Assembly: GCF_014650895.1 (NCBI RefSeq)
Contig: NZ_BMVV01000041.1
Span: forward strand, 1 to 43,177
Reading direction: 5' to 3'
Length of the DNA stretch: 43,177 bases
Source of the DNA: Streptomyces omiyaensis
GTDB taxonomy: Bacteria > Actinomycetota > Actinomycetes > Streptomycetales > Streptomycetaceae
A program made the position numbers and the translations under genes. The notes under the pieces were generated by a model that saw only the letters and a program-made list of their open reading frames with translations, did not search any database and had not been told where the DNA came from. Within the stretch, counting starts at the first letter, position 1. Each line of letters begins with the position of its first letter. Positions 1-7,011 of the stretch are shown one piece after another.

Positions 1-368
1 TCCACGGCCCGGCGGTGGGCGACGGTCGCCGCCCACGTCCTGACGGAACCGGCCTCGGGCCGGTAGCGGGCGGCCTGCCGCCACAGGTCGATCATGACCT
101 CCTGCGCGACCTCCTCCGACTGCGCCCGGTCGCGGACGACTTTGACCACGATGCCGAAGACCAGGGGGGCCAGGGCGTCGTAGAGGGCGGAGAACGCCTC
201 CTTGTCGCCCTGGGCGACGTGCCGCATGACGTCGGTGAGGTCGCCGCGGTCGGCGTCGGCGGGCCGGCCGGTGCCGAAGGGGATCGGTCGGCTCACCTGT
301 GCCGCTCCGGCCGTGGGGAGCAGGTGGAGGGGCGGCCTGGGGCGGCCGTCGGGGGGCGGGGCATCCAT
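1..368 (-). CDS. sigK: SigK-type ECF RNA polymerase sigma factor (C-terminus beyond window)
   Basis: Reading leftward from an ATG at 368-366, the protein carries sigma region 2: a stretch reading DKEAFSALYDALAPLVFGIV followed by VVRDRAQSEEVAQEVMIDLW and RTWAATVAHRRAVD, the core-binding and -10 recognition helices of ECF sigma factors. Region 4 lies outside the window. About 45 residues precede region 2; an AAGGAG nine bases before the ATG supports this start. In mycobacteria SigK with its anti-sigma RskA controls MPT70/MPT83 fasciclin proteins; here the divergent neighbours are a molybdo-oxidoreductase and a fasciclin lipoprotein, which favours the SigK assignment. The anti-sigma gene would be expected just beyond the left edge, but that cannot be seen. 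Confidence 0.9.
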   Translation of the reverse strand, partial: MDAPPPDGRPRPPLHLLPTAGAAQVSRPIPFGTGRPADADRGDLTDVMRHVAQGDKEAFSALYDALAPLVFGIVVKVVRDRAQSEEVAQEVMIDLWRQAARYRPEAGSVRTWAATVAHRRAV

Positions 369-459
369 CGCATGCCGCTCCTTGTGTCGTCGCTCGTGCG
401 GGGACGGGCCGTCCCCGGGGACGGCCCGGTCCGGGAGAACCGGGTGGGTGTCGCCTCTT

Positions 460-486
460 CTTCGTAGCGGAAGGGCTCGCGGATGG
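460..486 (-). promoter_or_regulatory. Candidate SigK-type promoter of sigK (autoregulation)
   Basis: On the minus strand CCATCC (486-481) is followed after exactly 15 nt by ACGAAG (465-460). The same motif pair with the same spacing occurs before the two divergent genes. It resembles the CCATCC / CCGAAT consensus I recall for mycobacterial SigK. The predicted leader is about 85 nt. Functional use is inferred. Confidence 0.55.
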
Positions 487-499
487 GTGGCCCTTCCGC
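467..499. repeat. Inverted repeat spanning the sigK -35 element
   Basis: GCGGAAGGGC (467-476) and GCCCTTCCGC (490-499) form a perfect 10-bp inverted repeat with a 13-nt centre. The centre contains the CCATCC of the candidate sigK promoter, so the repeat could be an operator or a hairpin on the opposite transcript. Confidence 0.6.
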
Positions 500-575
500 C
501 GCCCCGCTCCGTCGGCGCTCCGTCCTCGCCCGGACGGCAACACGGGGGAGCCGTTCACTCTTTCGGAGGTCGGAC

Positions 576-602
576 CCATCCGCCGGGCGGGTGTCGCCGA
601 AT
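576..602 (+). promoter_or_regulatory. Candidate SigK-type promoter of the molybdo-oxidoreductase gene
   Basis: CCATCC at 576-581, a 15-nt spacer, then CCGAAT at 597-602: an exact match to both recalled mycobacterial SigK boxes. The -10 element overlaps the ATG at 601, so transcription from here would begin near 609-611, close to an in-frame GTG at 610. Confidence 0.6.
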
Positions 603-2184
603 GACGGGTGTGAGCAGCTTCCGCAGCAAACTCGTGCGCGTCACCCTCGGTGCGTCTGCCGGCCTCCTGGCCGGCTTCACGGCCCTGGCCGTGGCCGAGC
701 TGGTGGCCGGACTCGTGCGGCCCGCGGCGGGGCCGGTCACCGTCGTGGGCGGTGCGGTGATCGACCGGACCCCGGCCGCGGTGAAGGACTTCGCGATCCG
801 CGCCTTCGGGGAGAACGACAAGACCGTCCTGCGGCTCGGGATCCTCGCGGTTCTCGCCCTCGTCGCCCTCGCCCTGGGCACGCTCGCCCTGTCGCACCGG
901 CGCGCGGGAGCCGCGGGGGTGCTGCTGTTCGGGATCGTCGGTGCGACGGCCGCCCTCGGCCGGCCCGACTCCACCGGCACCGGCGACGCACTCCCCTCCC
1001 TGGCGGGTGCCCTCGCGGGTGCCCTCGTCCTGTACGTCCTCGCCTCCAGGGCCGTACCGGTGCCCGCTCCCGCCGACGGGGGCGCGGGCGGGGGATGGAA
1101 CCGGCGCGGCTTCCTCACCGCCGCCGGTGTCACGGTCGTGGCGGCGGCCTCCGCCGGGGGCCTGGGCCGGTTCTTCACCGGCCGGCGGGCACGGGGTGCC
1201 GCCGCCTCGCGCGAGGCCCTGGTCCTTCCGGCGCCCGCCTCCCCGGCCCCCGCGCTTCCGGCCGGCGTGCGCCTGAAGGTCCCCGGCATCACCCCCTTCA
1301 CCACCCCCGCCTCCCGCTTCTACCGCGTCGACACCGCCCTGACCGTGCCCAAGGTCGACGCCGGGACCTGGCGGCTGCGGATCCACGGCGAGGGCGTGAC
1401 GCGGCCCCGCACGTACACCCTCGACCAGCTCTTGGCCCGCCCCCTCATCGAGCGCGACATCACCCTGACCTGCGTCTCGAACGAGGTCGGAGGCCCCTAC
1501 GTCGGCAACGCCCGCTGGCTGGGCGTCCCCCTCGCCGACCTCCTGGAGGAGGCCGGCGTGCTCCCTCCGTCGCGGGGAGGACGCGCCGACCAGCTGGTGG
1601 CGCGCTCGGTGGACGGCATGACGCTCGGCTCCCCGGTCGAGGACCTCATGGACGGCCGGGACGCGATGCTCGCCGTCGGCATGAACGGCGAACCCCTCCC
1701 GTTCGAGCACGGATTCCCGGTCCGGATGCTCGTTCCCGGCCTCTACGGCTACGTGTCGGCCTGCAAGTGGATCACCGGCATCGAGCTGACCGCCTTCGAC
1801 GCCTACGACCCGTACTGGGTGAGGCGCGGGTGGGCCCGCGAGGCGCCGGTCAAGACGCAGTCCCGGATCGACACCCCCAAGCCCTTCGCCCGCCCGGCCG
1901 CCGGCACCGTCGTCGTCGCGGGTGTCGCCTGGGCGCAGCGCCGCGGCGTCACGCGCGTCCAGATCCGGGTCGACGACGGCCCCTGGCGGGACGCCGACCT
2001 CGCCGCCCGGGCGGGCGTCGACACCTGGCGCCAGTGGTCCTACCGCTGGGACGCCACCCCCGGCGGACACACCCTCACGGTCCGCGCCACCGACGGCACC
2101 GGCCGGGTCCAGACCGAGCGGCGCACCCGGACCGTCCCCGACGGGGCGAGCGGCCGGCACGGCGTCTTCGTCACCGTCACCTAG
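601..2184 (+). CDS. Membrane-anchored molybdopterin-dependent oxidoreductase, sulfite oxidase family
   Basis: The protein (527 aa) begins with about four hydrophobic segments (roughly residues 14-36, 80-99, 103-120, 128-146), then a twin-arginine motif in NRRGFLTAAG (R168-R169) with a further hydrophobic stretch. An oxidoreductase molybdopterin-binding domain follows, with the molybdenum-ligating cysteine at C291 in DITLTCVSNEVGG. The last 100 residues look like the Mo-co dimerisation domain. This is the architecture of actinobacterial sulfite-oxidase-like enzymes held outside the membrane; the substrate is unknown. Start: ATG 601 gives the longest sensible reading but has no Shine-Dalgarno and overlaps the proposed -10 box. 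The GTG at 610 would be a leaderless start of a 524-aa protein. The gene is followed by a hairpin and the fasciclin gene, probably in the same regulon. Confidence 0.9.
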   Translation: MTGVSSFRSKLVRVTLGASAGLLAGFTALAVAELVAGLVRPAAGPVTVVGGAVIDRTPAAVKDFAIRAFGENDKTVLRLGILAVLALVALALGTLALSHRRAGAAGVLLFGIVGATAALGRPDSTGTGDALPSLAGALAGALVLYVLASRAVPVPAPADGGAGGGWNRRGFLTAAGVTVVAAASAGGLGRFFTGRRARGAAASREALVLPAPASPAPALPAGVRLKVPGITPFTTPASRFYRVDTALTVPKVDAGTWRLRIHGEGVTRPRTYTLDQLLARPLIERDITLTCVSNEVGGPYVGNARWLGVPLADLLEEAGVLPPSRGGRADQLVARSVDGMTLGSPVEDLMDGRDAMLAVGMNGEPLPFEHGFPVRMLVPGLYGYVSACKWITGIELTAFDAYDPYWVRRGWAREAPVKTQSRIDTPKPFARPAAGTVVVAGVAWAQRRGVTRVQIRVDDGPWRDADLAARAGVDTWRQWSYRWDATPGGHTLTVRATDGTGRVQTERRTRTVPDGASGRHGVFVTVT

Positions 2185-2188
2185 ACCA

Positions 2189-2213
2189 CCGGTGCGGCCG
2201 GAGGCCGCACCGG
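2189..2213 (+). terminator. Hairpin between oxidoreductase and fasciclin genes
   Basis: CCGGTGCGGCC (2189-2199) and GGCCGCACCGG (2203-2213) make a perfect 11-bp stem with a 3-nt loop directly after the upstream stop codon. It may terminate or attenuate read-through, consistent with a separate promoter for the next gene. Confidence 0.65.
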
Positions 2214-2222
2214 ACAGCACCA

Positions 2223-2249
2223 CCACCTGTGCACACAACCGATACGAAT
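2223..2249 (+). promoter_or_regulatory. Candidate SigK-type promoter of the fasciclin gene
   Basis: CCACCT (2223-2228), 15 nt, then ACGAAT (2244-2249). It is weaker in the -35 box than the other two sites but has identical spacing. Transcription would start near 2256, leaving a leader of about 14 nt that still contains most of the AAGGAG at 2255-2260. Confidence 0.5.
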
Positions 2250-2269
2250 CGCTCAAGGAGCAACCCGTC

Positions 2270-2917
2270 ATGAGCAGCACGAAGTTCCGCCGCACCGCCG
2301 TCGCCGTCGCCGCAGCAGCCCTGCTGCCCTTCTCCCTGGCGGCGTGCTCCGACTCCGACAGCGGCACCGCGGCCGCGCCGTCGAGCGCGGCGGGCAACGA
2401 GGCGCAGACCGGTGCGACGCCCACCGAGGACGCGATGACCGACGACCAGCCCTTCGGTCCGGCCTGTGCCGGTGTGCCGAAGGAGGGCGCGGGCTCCTTC
2501 GACGGCATGGCGAAGGACCCGGTCGCGACCGCCGCGTCGAACAACCCGGCCCTGTCGACCCTGGTCGCCGCGGTCAAGCAGGCCGGGCTCGTCGACACCC
2601 TCAACAACGCCGAGAACATCACCGTGTTCGCGCCGACGAACGACGCCTTCGCCAAGATCCCGAAGGCGGACCTCGACAAGGTCCTCGCCGACAAGGCCAC
2701 TCTCACCAAGATCCTCACCTACCACGTCGTCGGCGAGAAGCTGACGCCGAAGCAGCTGGAGAACGGCTCCTTCGAGACCCTCCAGAAGGGCACCGTCACC
2801 ACCGCGGGCTCCGGGGAGTCCTACACGGTCAACGACACGTCCAAGGTCGTCTGCGGCAACGTGAAGACCTCCAACGCCAACGTCTACATCGTCGACACCG
2901 TCCTCATGCCGAAGTAA
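2270..2917 (+). CDS. Fasciclin-domain lipoprotein (MPT83/MPT70-like)
   Basis: The 215-aa protein starts at ATG 2270, nine bases after AAGGAG. A basic n-region and hydrophobic core end in a lipobox, SLAAC, so it should be lipid-anchored outside the membrane after signal peptidase II cleavage. A low-complexity Ser/Ala/Thr linker follows. From about residue 75 to the end is one fasciclin (FAS1) domain, with typical blocks such as ITVFAPTNDAFAKI, a central TYHVV and a C-terminal NVYIVDTVLMPK. FAS1 domains mediate adhesion or protein contacts; its exact role here is not visible. Similar secreted FAS1 proteins are main SigK targets in mycobacteria, matching the neighbouring sigma gene and the candidate promoter. 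Confidence 0.93.
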   Translation: MSSTKFRRTAVAVAAAALLPFSLAACSDSDSGTAAAPSSAAGNEAQTGATPTEDAMTDDQPFGPACAGVPKEGAGSFDGMAKDPVATAASNNPALSTLVAAVKQAGLVDTLNNAENITVFAPTNDAFAKIPKADLDKVLADKATLTKILTYHVVGEKLTPKQLENGSFETLQKGTVTTAGSGESYTVNDTSKVVCGNVKTSNANVYIVDTVLMPK

Positions 2918-2952
2918 CGCCGCCCGCCGGCAGCGGCGACGGCGACAGCCCC

Positions 2953-2990
2953 GGCCCCGTGCCCCTCCCGCCGTGGAGGGGCACGGGGCC
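2953..2990 (+). terminator. Strong terminator after the fasciclin gene
   Basis: A perfect 16-bp stem (2953-2968 with 2975-2990) closes a 6-nt loop, 35 nt after the stop codon. No long T-run follows, as is usual for streptomycete terminators. Confidence 0.9.
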
Positions 2991-3001
2991 GCTTCGTCCT
3001 T

Positions 3002-3041
3002 CTCGTCACTTCTCGCTCACGAGCGGCGAATAGGTGACGAG
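3002..3041. repeat. Nested inverted repeat
   Basis: CTCGTCAC (3002-3009) pairs with GTGACGAG (3034-3041), and inside it CGCTC (3014-3018) pairs with GAGCG (3021-3025). It sits just before the aspartase remnant and could be a relic operator or a hairpin; no function is shown. Confidence 0.4.
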
Positions 3042-3490
3042 CGATACTCGCCCTGGCCCGCCTGGAGCCGGGAAGGCTCCCCGAAGGACGGGCGCGGGCC
3101 GTCATCGCCGCCTGCCGGGAGATCCGGGAGGGCCGGCTCCACGACCAGTTCGCGGTCGACGTCCTCCAGGGCGGTGCGGGCACGCCGGCGAACACGAACG
3201 CGGACGAGGTCATCGCCAACGGGGCGCTCGAACTCACGGGGCACGCCCGGGGGAGCTACGCCGAGCTCGGCCGCGCCCAGCCGCAGGACGCCGTGCCCAT
3301 GCCCCTCGGGCGGGAGTTCGACGCGTTCGCCCTGACCGTGCGCGACGGCGCCGAGCCGATCGGCGGCGGCCGCGAAGCGCTGCTGGAGGTCACCCCGGGG
3401 GAACGGCCATCGGTGCCGGCCTCGACGCCGATCCCGGGTCCACGGCCCGCAGGGCCGGTTTCTCGGGCTCTCACGTTTCAGGTCATCGGG
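3038..3490 (+). pseudogene. Aspartate ammonia-lyase remnant (aspA-like)
   Basis: Read without a start codon after a TGA at 3035, this frame contains GRLHDQFAVDVLQGGAGTPA and NADEVIANGALELTGHARG, hallmark sequence of aspartase and class II fumarase. Normal sequence stops near 3270: the HPNDHVN-type block and following residues are missing, and the reading resumes in QDAVPMPLGREFDAF, also an aspartase motif. Near 3392 one base appears to be missing, because GGTAIGAGLDADPG continues in the next frame. A possible FQVIG at 3476 may be a further scrap. With the N-terminus, part of the substrate-binding region, the catalytic serine loop and the C-terminus missing, no active enzyme can be made. It is a decayed, internally deleted gene. 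Confidence 0.8.
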
Positions 3491-3588
3491 GTGAAGCCGC
3501 CGAACGTACCGCCTGTTGCGGAATCTTCCCGGCCCCGCCGGACGACCGCGCACCACGGTGCGGCGGTGGCCCGGCCGGGCCCCGTCGA

Positions 3589-4047
3589 TCAGCCCGGTCG
3601 GTAGGTGCCCACGCTCCACTCGTGGCCCTCGGGGTCGAGGACCCGGGCGCGCCGCGCACCCCATCCGGTCTCCTCCGGCGCGATCACCGGGACCCCGCCC
3701 GCGGCCACCGCGCGGACGTACCAGCGGTCCACCGCCGCGGGGGAAGGCAGGCACAGGTACAGGCCGCTCCCCGTGCTGACGCCGTGCAGGGCGGGCCTGT
3801 CGTACGCGGAGTGCGCCGTGGCCAGCATCAGGACCACGTTCCCGAGACGGACCTCGGCGTGGCCGAGCGAACCGTCCTCCGCGTCCTGGCGCCGTACGAC
3901 CTCGAATCCGACCTCCGCGAGCCAGACCAGGGCGGCTTCGGCGTCCCGGTAGCCGAGGTAGGCGTGCAGATCCGCGGCCGCGTCGCCGGCGGAGTCCGGA
4001 TCCTCCCGGCCCCCCGCGCCCCCGGCCGCCCCCGCCGCGTTCGTCAT
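3589..4047 (-). CDS. VOC-superfamily (glyoxalase/bleomycin-resistance-like) protein
   Basis: A 152-aa protein starting at ATG 4047 behind GAGGAGG. After a Gly/Ala-rich N-terminus come one vicinal-oxygen-chelate domain's beta-alpha-beta-beta-beta modules: AYLGYRDAEAALVWLAEVGFEVV, then GHAEVRLGNVVLML, and in the second half VIAPEETGWGARRARVLDPEGHEWSVGTY, where DPEGHEW is the usual end of such domains. VOC proteins include glyoxalases, dioxygenases and antibiotic-binding proteins, and sequence alone does not say which. The gene stands alone, downstream of the nitroreductase gene on the same strand but separated by 327 bases. Confidence 0.88.
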   Translation of the reverse strand: MTNAAGAAGGAGGREDPDSAGDAAADLHAYLGYRDAEAALVWLAEVGFEVVRRQDAEDGSLGHAEVRLGNVVLMLATAHSAYDRPALHGVSTGSGLYLCLPSPAAVDRWYVRAVAAGGVPVIAPEETGWGARRARVLDPEGHEWSVGTYRPG

Positions 4048-4374
4048 GACGTCCTCCTCGGGAGAGCGTGGGCGCGCGTCCGCCCGTACCGAGGCCGGGG
4101 AGCCGAACGGCATCCCGTCCGCGTCGTCCGTGAACCGGCCCGGCCCTTTCCGCGGACGCCGGTACCCGTCCTTCCCCCCGGCCCCGGCCCGCGGATGCGG
4201 TGCGGGGCCCGGATCCTCGCGCCGCCCGTCCGCGCCGCTCCGCGCCCTCCCGCGGCGTGCTCCCGGCCGCGCGTCTCCGGCGGCGGCCGAGGCCGTGCGG
4301 GCCGCCGCCGACGCGGTCCGCACGGCCGTGCGGGGCCCTCCGCCGGGGCGGGGCCGCCGACGCGCTCCCGGGGC
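4048..4374. other. Gene-free stretch with a 16-bp palindrome
   Basis: No convincing coding sequence on either strand; the open frames are Arg/Ala/Pro-rich shadows. A perfect palindrome CCGCACGGCCGTGCGG lies at 4318-4333, 40 bases beyond the nitroreductase stop, and may act as its terminator. Confidence 0.5.
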
Positions 4375-5091
4375 CTACCAGCCGTTGAGGTGCACGACCT
4401 CCGAGACCGGGCGGCGGCGCACGGGGCCGAAGTTGCCCATCGGCCAGCCGACCGGTATCGCGGCGAAGGTGCGCATGTCCTCGGGGATGCCGAGGGCCTG
4501 CTTCCACTCCTCCTCCAGCATCAGGTGCCAGATGGTGATGTTCGCGGCGAGGCCGAGGCCACGGGCGGCGAGCAGCAGGTTCTGCACACCCGGGTAGACG
4601 CAGGAACCTTCCGCGAGAGCCATGAAGCGCTCCTGCGTCTCCCCCATGCGCCGGGTCGCGTCCGGGCCGAGGGCCTGCGCGGAGGCGAGGTAGCCCTCCT
4701 CGGTCACGCGCGGTGCGGGGAACTGGTAACAGGGGATCACCAGGACGGGGGTGTCGGCGAAGTGGTCGCGCTGGTACTCGATCGCGGCGACCATGCGGCC
4801 GTAGGCGGCGTCGTCCATGCCCGCGGGGGCCAGCGCGCCCGTGGTGGCGAGGTAGGCGTCGACGCAGCGCTTCCACAAGGGGGCGAGGCGGGCCATGACG
4901 TCCCGGTCGGTGACGACGACGTACTCGAAGCGCTGCATGTTGCCGCCGCTCGGACCCCAGACCGCGGCCTGGACGAGCTGCTCGACGAGCTCCTCGGGGA
5001 CCGGCTCGGGCTTGATGCGGCGCATGGCGCGCATGGTGGACATGGTGCCGAAGAGACGGGGATCGGTGTCCGCACCGATGAGATCGTTCAT
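4375..5091 (-). CDS. Nitroreductase-family flavoprotein
   Basis: The 238-aa protein begins at ATG 5091 (an in-frame alternative at 5127 adds 12 residues; neither has a good Shine-Dalgarno). The N-terminal signature TMRAMRRIKPEPVP followed by LVQAAVWGPSGGNMQRFEYVVV is the FMN-binding pattern of the nitroreductase fold. Later PGVQNLLLAARGLGLAANI and a C-terminal IPVGWPMGNFGPVRRRPVSEVV are also conserved in the family. Such enzymes are homodimeric FMN oxidoreductases using NAD(P)H on nitroaromatics, quinones or F420-independent substrates; the natural substrate is not deducible here. Confidence 0.9.
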   Translation of the reverse strand: MNDLIGADTDPRLFGTMSTMRAMRRIKPEPVPEELVEQLVQAAVWGPSGGNMQRFEYVVVTDRDVMARLAPLWKRCVDAYLATTGALAPAGMDDAAYGRMVAAIEYQRDHFADTPVLVIPCYQFPAPRVTEEGYLASAQALGPDATRRMGETQERFMALAEGSCVYPGVQNLLLAARGLGLAANITIWHLMLEEEWKQALGIPEDMRTFAAIPVGWPMGNFGPVRRRPVSEVVHLNGW

Positions 5092-5160
5092 GATCGCGGA
5101 GTGTAGACCTCGTGACCGTGCGGACAAGAGGCTGCCGCCCCTCCCGGCGCCGGCCCCGCT

Positions 5161-5415
5161 TCAGTTCTCCGAGGCCGCCACGCGCTCCGTCCGGCCGCGC
5201 AGCTGGTAGGGCCGGAGCCGCTGCTTCCGGTCGCGCCGGGGAACGGCCACGGCACGACGGAACTCGGAGGTCTCCCCGGGGAGACGGTCGGTCGGAGGGC
5301 GGCAGGGCCGCTCCGGGGGGACGGGCGGATGCGTCGCCTCCCTCTGCAAGCGGGAGCCGAGGACGAATCCGGCCATGAGGACGGCGACGACGACCAGGCC
5401 GATGAAGACGTGCAC
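5161..5415 (-). CDS. DUF6479 family small membrane protein (copy 1)
   Basis: An 84-aa protein with a GTG start at 5415 directly after GGAGGT. One N-terminal membrane segment (residues 4-22, FIGLVVVAVLMAGFVLG) is followed by a charged cytoplasmic tail with PTDRLPGETSEFRR and RLRPYQL. The same order of segment, R-L-x-R-E, P-x-T-D-R-x-P-G-E and R-L-x-P-Y-x-L occurs in the gene at 6237, so the two are paralogues of the Streptomyces family DUF6479, whose function is unknown. This copy is the shorter one and lacks the Gly-rich tail. Confidence 0.85.
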   Translation of the reverse strand: MHVFIGLVVVAVLMAGFVLGSRLQREATHPPVPPERPCRPPTDRLPGETSEFRRAVAVPRRDRKQRLRPYQLRGRTERVAASEN

Positions 5416-5586
5416 GGGGACCTCCGGTGAGGGAGCGGATTCTTGCCACCTCTACGGCGTCACCGAGGCCTTCGGATGCCCGTGCTTTCCGAACCACCCG
5501 CCCGGTCGAACTCCGCTTGCGCCCGGGGCGTCGAGTCCGTGCCCTCGCCTCCGGGGGTGCGCTGCTCGCGTGCGTCCCGCCCGCCG

Positions 5587-5644
5587 GGGCGTCGCCGTAC
5601 CGCTGTGCCGCCCCGGCGGGCGGGACGGCGGTACGGCGACGCCC
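5587..5644. terminator. Long hairpin between DUF6479 copy 1 and the zinc-ribbon gene
   Basis: A 16-bp perfect stem (5587-5602 with 5629-5644) extends by four more pairs, one of them G-T, to 5606/5625. It lies just downstream of the zinc-ribbon-like gene's stop codon (minus strand) and fits a terminator for it. Confidence 0.75.
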
Positions 5645-5651
5645 GGACCGG

Positions 5652-5858
5652 TCAGGCCCGGTACCGCCCCGGAGCGGGGTCGGCCGAGTCCGAGGCCTGT
5701 GCCGCGCGCCACGTCCGGGCGCCGCAGTTCGGCGGGAACGGGGGGAAGAGGTGTCCGGCGAGGTCGATCCGCCAGACGTGCCCTCCGGTGCAGTCGCAGA
5801 CGTATGCGCCCGCCGCCGGCGTGTAGTGGCCGGGCAGGAACGTGACAGACGGGGCCAT
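5652..5858 (-). CDS. Small zinc-ribbon / YjzC-like protein
   Basis: A 68-aa protein from ATG 5858. The pattern FLPGHYTPAAGAYVCDC, then LAGHLFPPFPPNCGARTW, follows the small-protein plan PG-x3-P-x-SG-x-Y-x-C, G-x2-FPP-x-P-x-CG seen in YjzC-like and related short zinc-ribbon proteins of actinobacteria. Only three cysteines remain (C-x-C and one C), because the usual FPPCP cysteine is phenylalanine, so metal binding may be lost or altered. The gene lies between two DUF6479 genes. Its function is unknown; it is short, but composition and family-like spacing support coding. Confidence 0.65.
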   Translation of the reverse strand: MAPSVTFLPGHYTPAAGAYVCDCTGGHVWRIDLAGHLFPPFPPNCGARTWRAAQASDSADPAPGRYRA

Positions 5859-6236
5859 GAGGCGTCCTGGCTTTCTCTGGGGGACTGGGCGGCCGGAATT
5901 CACGGACGGGCGTCCGCGCGGATGCGCGGCCCCCGGGGACCACCCGGACGGCGGTGCCCGCCGGACCGCCGTCGGGCGCGTGCCCCGCTGTCCTCACCGG
6001 GGGGCCGGGCACGGAACGGGGCCCCCGCCGCTCCGTCCCGGAAAACGCTGCGGCCTCACAACGCTGCACGAACGATGCGACTGGTCGCGCCCGTCCGCCG
6101 GAGGGACGCTGGTCTTCCTCCGCCCCGTCGACCTCCCGGCCCCGGCCGCACGGTCGCACCGCGGAGGTACGCGACAGAGCAACGTCCCAACCGGGCCTCG
6201 CCTCACGGGCGGGGATCGACGATCGGGGAGGCTTTC
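5859..6236. other. Intergenic region between zinc-ribbon gene and DUF6479 copy 2
   Basis: A divergent region of 378 bases without a credible gene. It has a repeated AACGCTGC (within 6045-6070) and GC-rich palindromic bits. It must carry the promoters of both flanking genes, but I could not assign -35/-10 elements with confidence. GGGGAG at 6225-6230 is the ribosome-binding site of the next gene. Confidence 0.4.
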
Positions 6237-6620
6237 ATGAACACCCACACCCTCGCGGTGGACGGACTGGCCGCCGGCGTCTGGCAGTCCGGACTCGCCC
6301 AGGTGCTCGGCGGCCTGGTCGTGGTCGTCGTCCTCATCGGCGCCTTCGTCCTGGGCATCAGGCTCACGAGGAAGGAGCTTCCGCCCCCGGACCCCGAGAC
6401 CCAGCCGCACCGCCCCGAGACCGACCGGCACCCCGGCGAGATGTCCGAGTACCGCAAGCCCTCCGAGATGCCGCACACCGACGGGGAGCACCGTCTCCTG
6501 CCCTACAACCTGAAGAACTCCGGTGAGGCGTCGGCCGATCCGCCCAGCGAGGAGCAGCGCAAGTGGGGCGGCATCTCCAGCGGAGGCTTCGGCAGCGGCG
6601 GCACGGGGCACGGCGACTGA
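6237..6620 (+). CDS. DUF6479 family small membrane protein (copy 2)
   Basis: A 127-aa protein from ATG 6237, six bases after GGGGAG. It has a short extracytoplasmic start, one membrane helix (about residues 20-42, VLGGLVVVVVLIGAFVLG) and a charged tail with PETDRHPGEMSEYRKPSEMP and RLLPYNL, matching the copy at 5161-5415. It adds about 35 residues ending in a Gly/Ser-rich GGISSGGFGSGGTGHGD. No catalytic motif is visible. It is followed by a clear terminator, so it is monocistronic. Confidence 0.88.
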   Translation: MNTHTLAVDGLAAGVWQSGLAQVLGGLVVVVVLIGAFVLGIRLTRKELPPPDPETQPHRPETDRHPGEMSEYRKPSEMPHTDGEHRLLPYNLKNSGEASADPPSEEQRKWGGISSGGFGSGGTGHGD

Positions 6621-6654
6621 GACGCCCCGGTCCCGTCCCCGCGGAGCGGTGAAC

Positions 6655-6683
6655 GGCGCGCGAGGATCCCTCCCTCGCGCGCC
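6655..6683 (+). terminator. Terminator after DUF6479 copy 2
   Basis: GGCGCGCGAGG (6655-6665) pairs perfectly with CCTCGCGCGCC (6673-6683) around a 7-nt loop, 35 bases after the stop codon. Confidence 0.88.
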
Positions 6684-6750
6684 GTCTCCCTGCCCCCGCC
6701 CGCTCAGCGGGGGAGGCGCGTTCCCGCGTCCACGGCCGTGCCGAAGCGGA

Positions 6751-6816
6751 CCCCGCGCCCGGCCCGCGTCCGTCCTGTGTCCGCCCCGCGCCCGGCCCGC
6801 GCCCGTCCTGTGTCCG
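6751..6816. repeat. Two 33-bp tandem repeats in the region before the ECF gene
   Basis: Units 6751-6783 and 6784-6816 differ at a single base, and a partial third unit follows to about 6840. The remaining bases of this 391-base gene-free stretch (6621-7011) hold the upstream terminator and, presumably, the promoter of the ECF sigma gene, which I could not pin down. Confidence 0.75.
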
Positions 6817-7011
6817 CCCCACGTCCGCCCCGCGCCCGGCGCCGCGCCGGCACGGGGCTCACGGTCGGCCCCGGGGGATGGCGGCCGGCGGGATCCCGTG
6901 TTCCGCTGGGGCCGTGGGCATCTCTGCGCCGCGGCCTCGTCCCGAGGGACCCCTTACGGCCGTCGGCATCGCGACCCCGTCCCTTTCCCCGGACGCTTCC
7001 GGAGACGACCG

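Noticed and set aside
6751..6840. Possible CRISPR array or spacer-repeat structure in the 33-bp repeats
   Set aside because: The units abut with no spacers and no cas genes are present; this is a simple tandem duplication.
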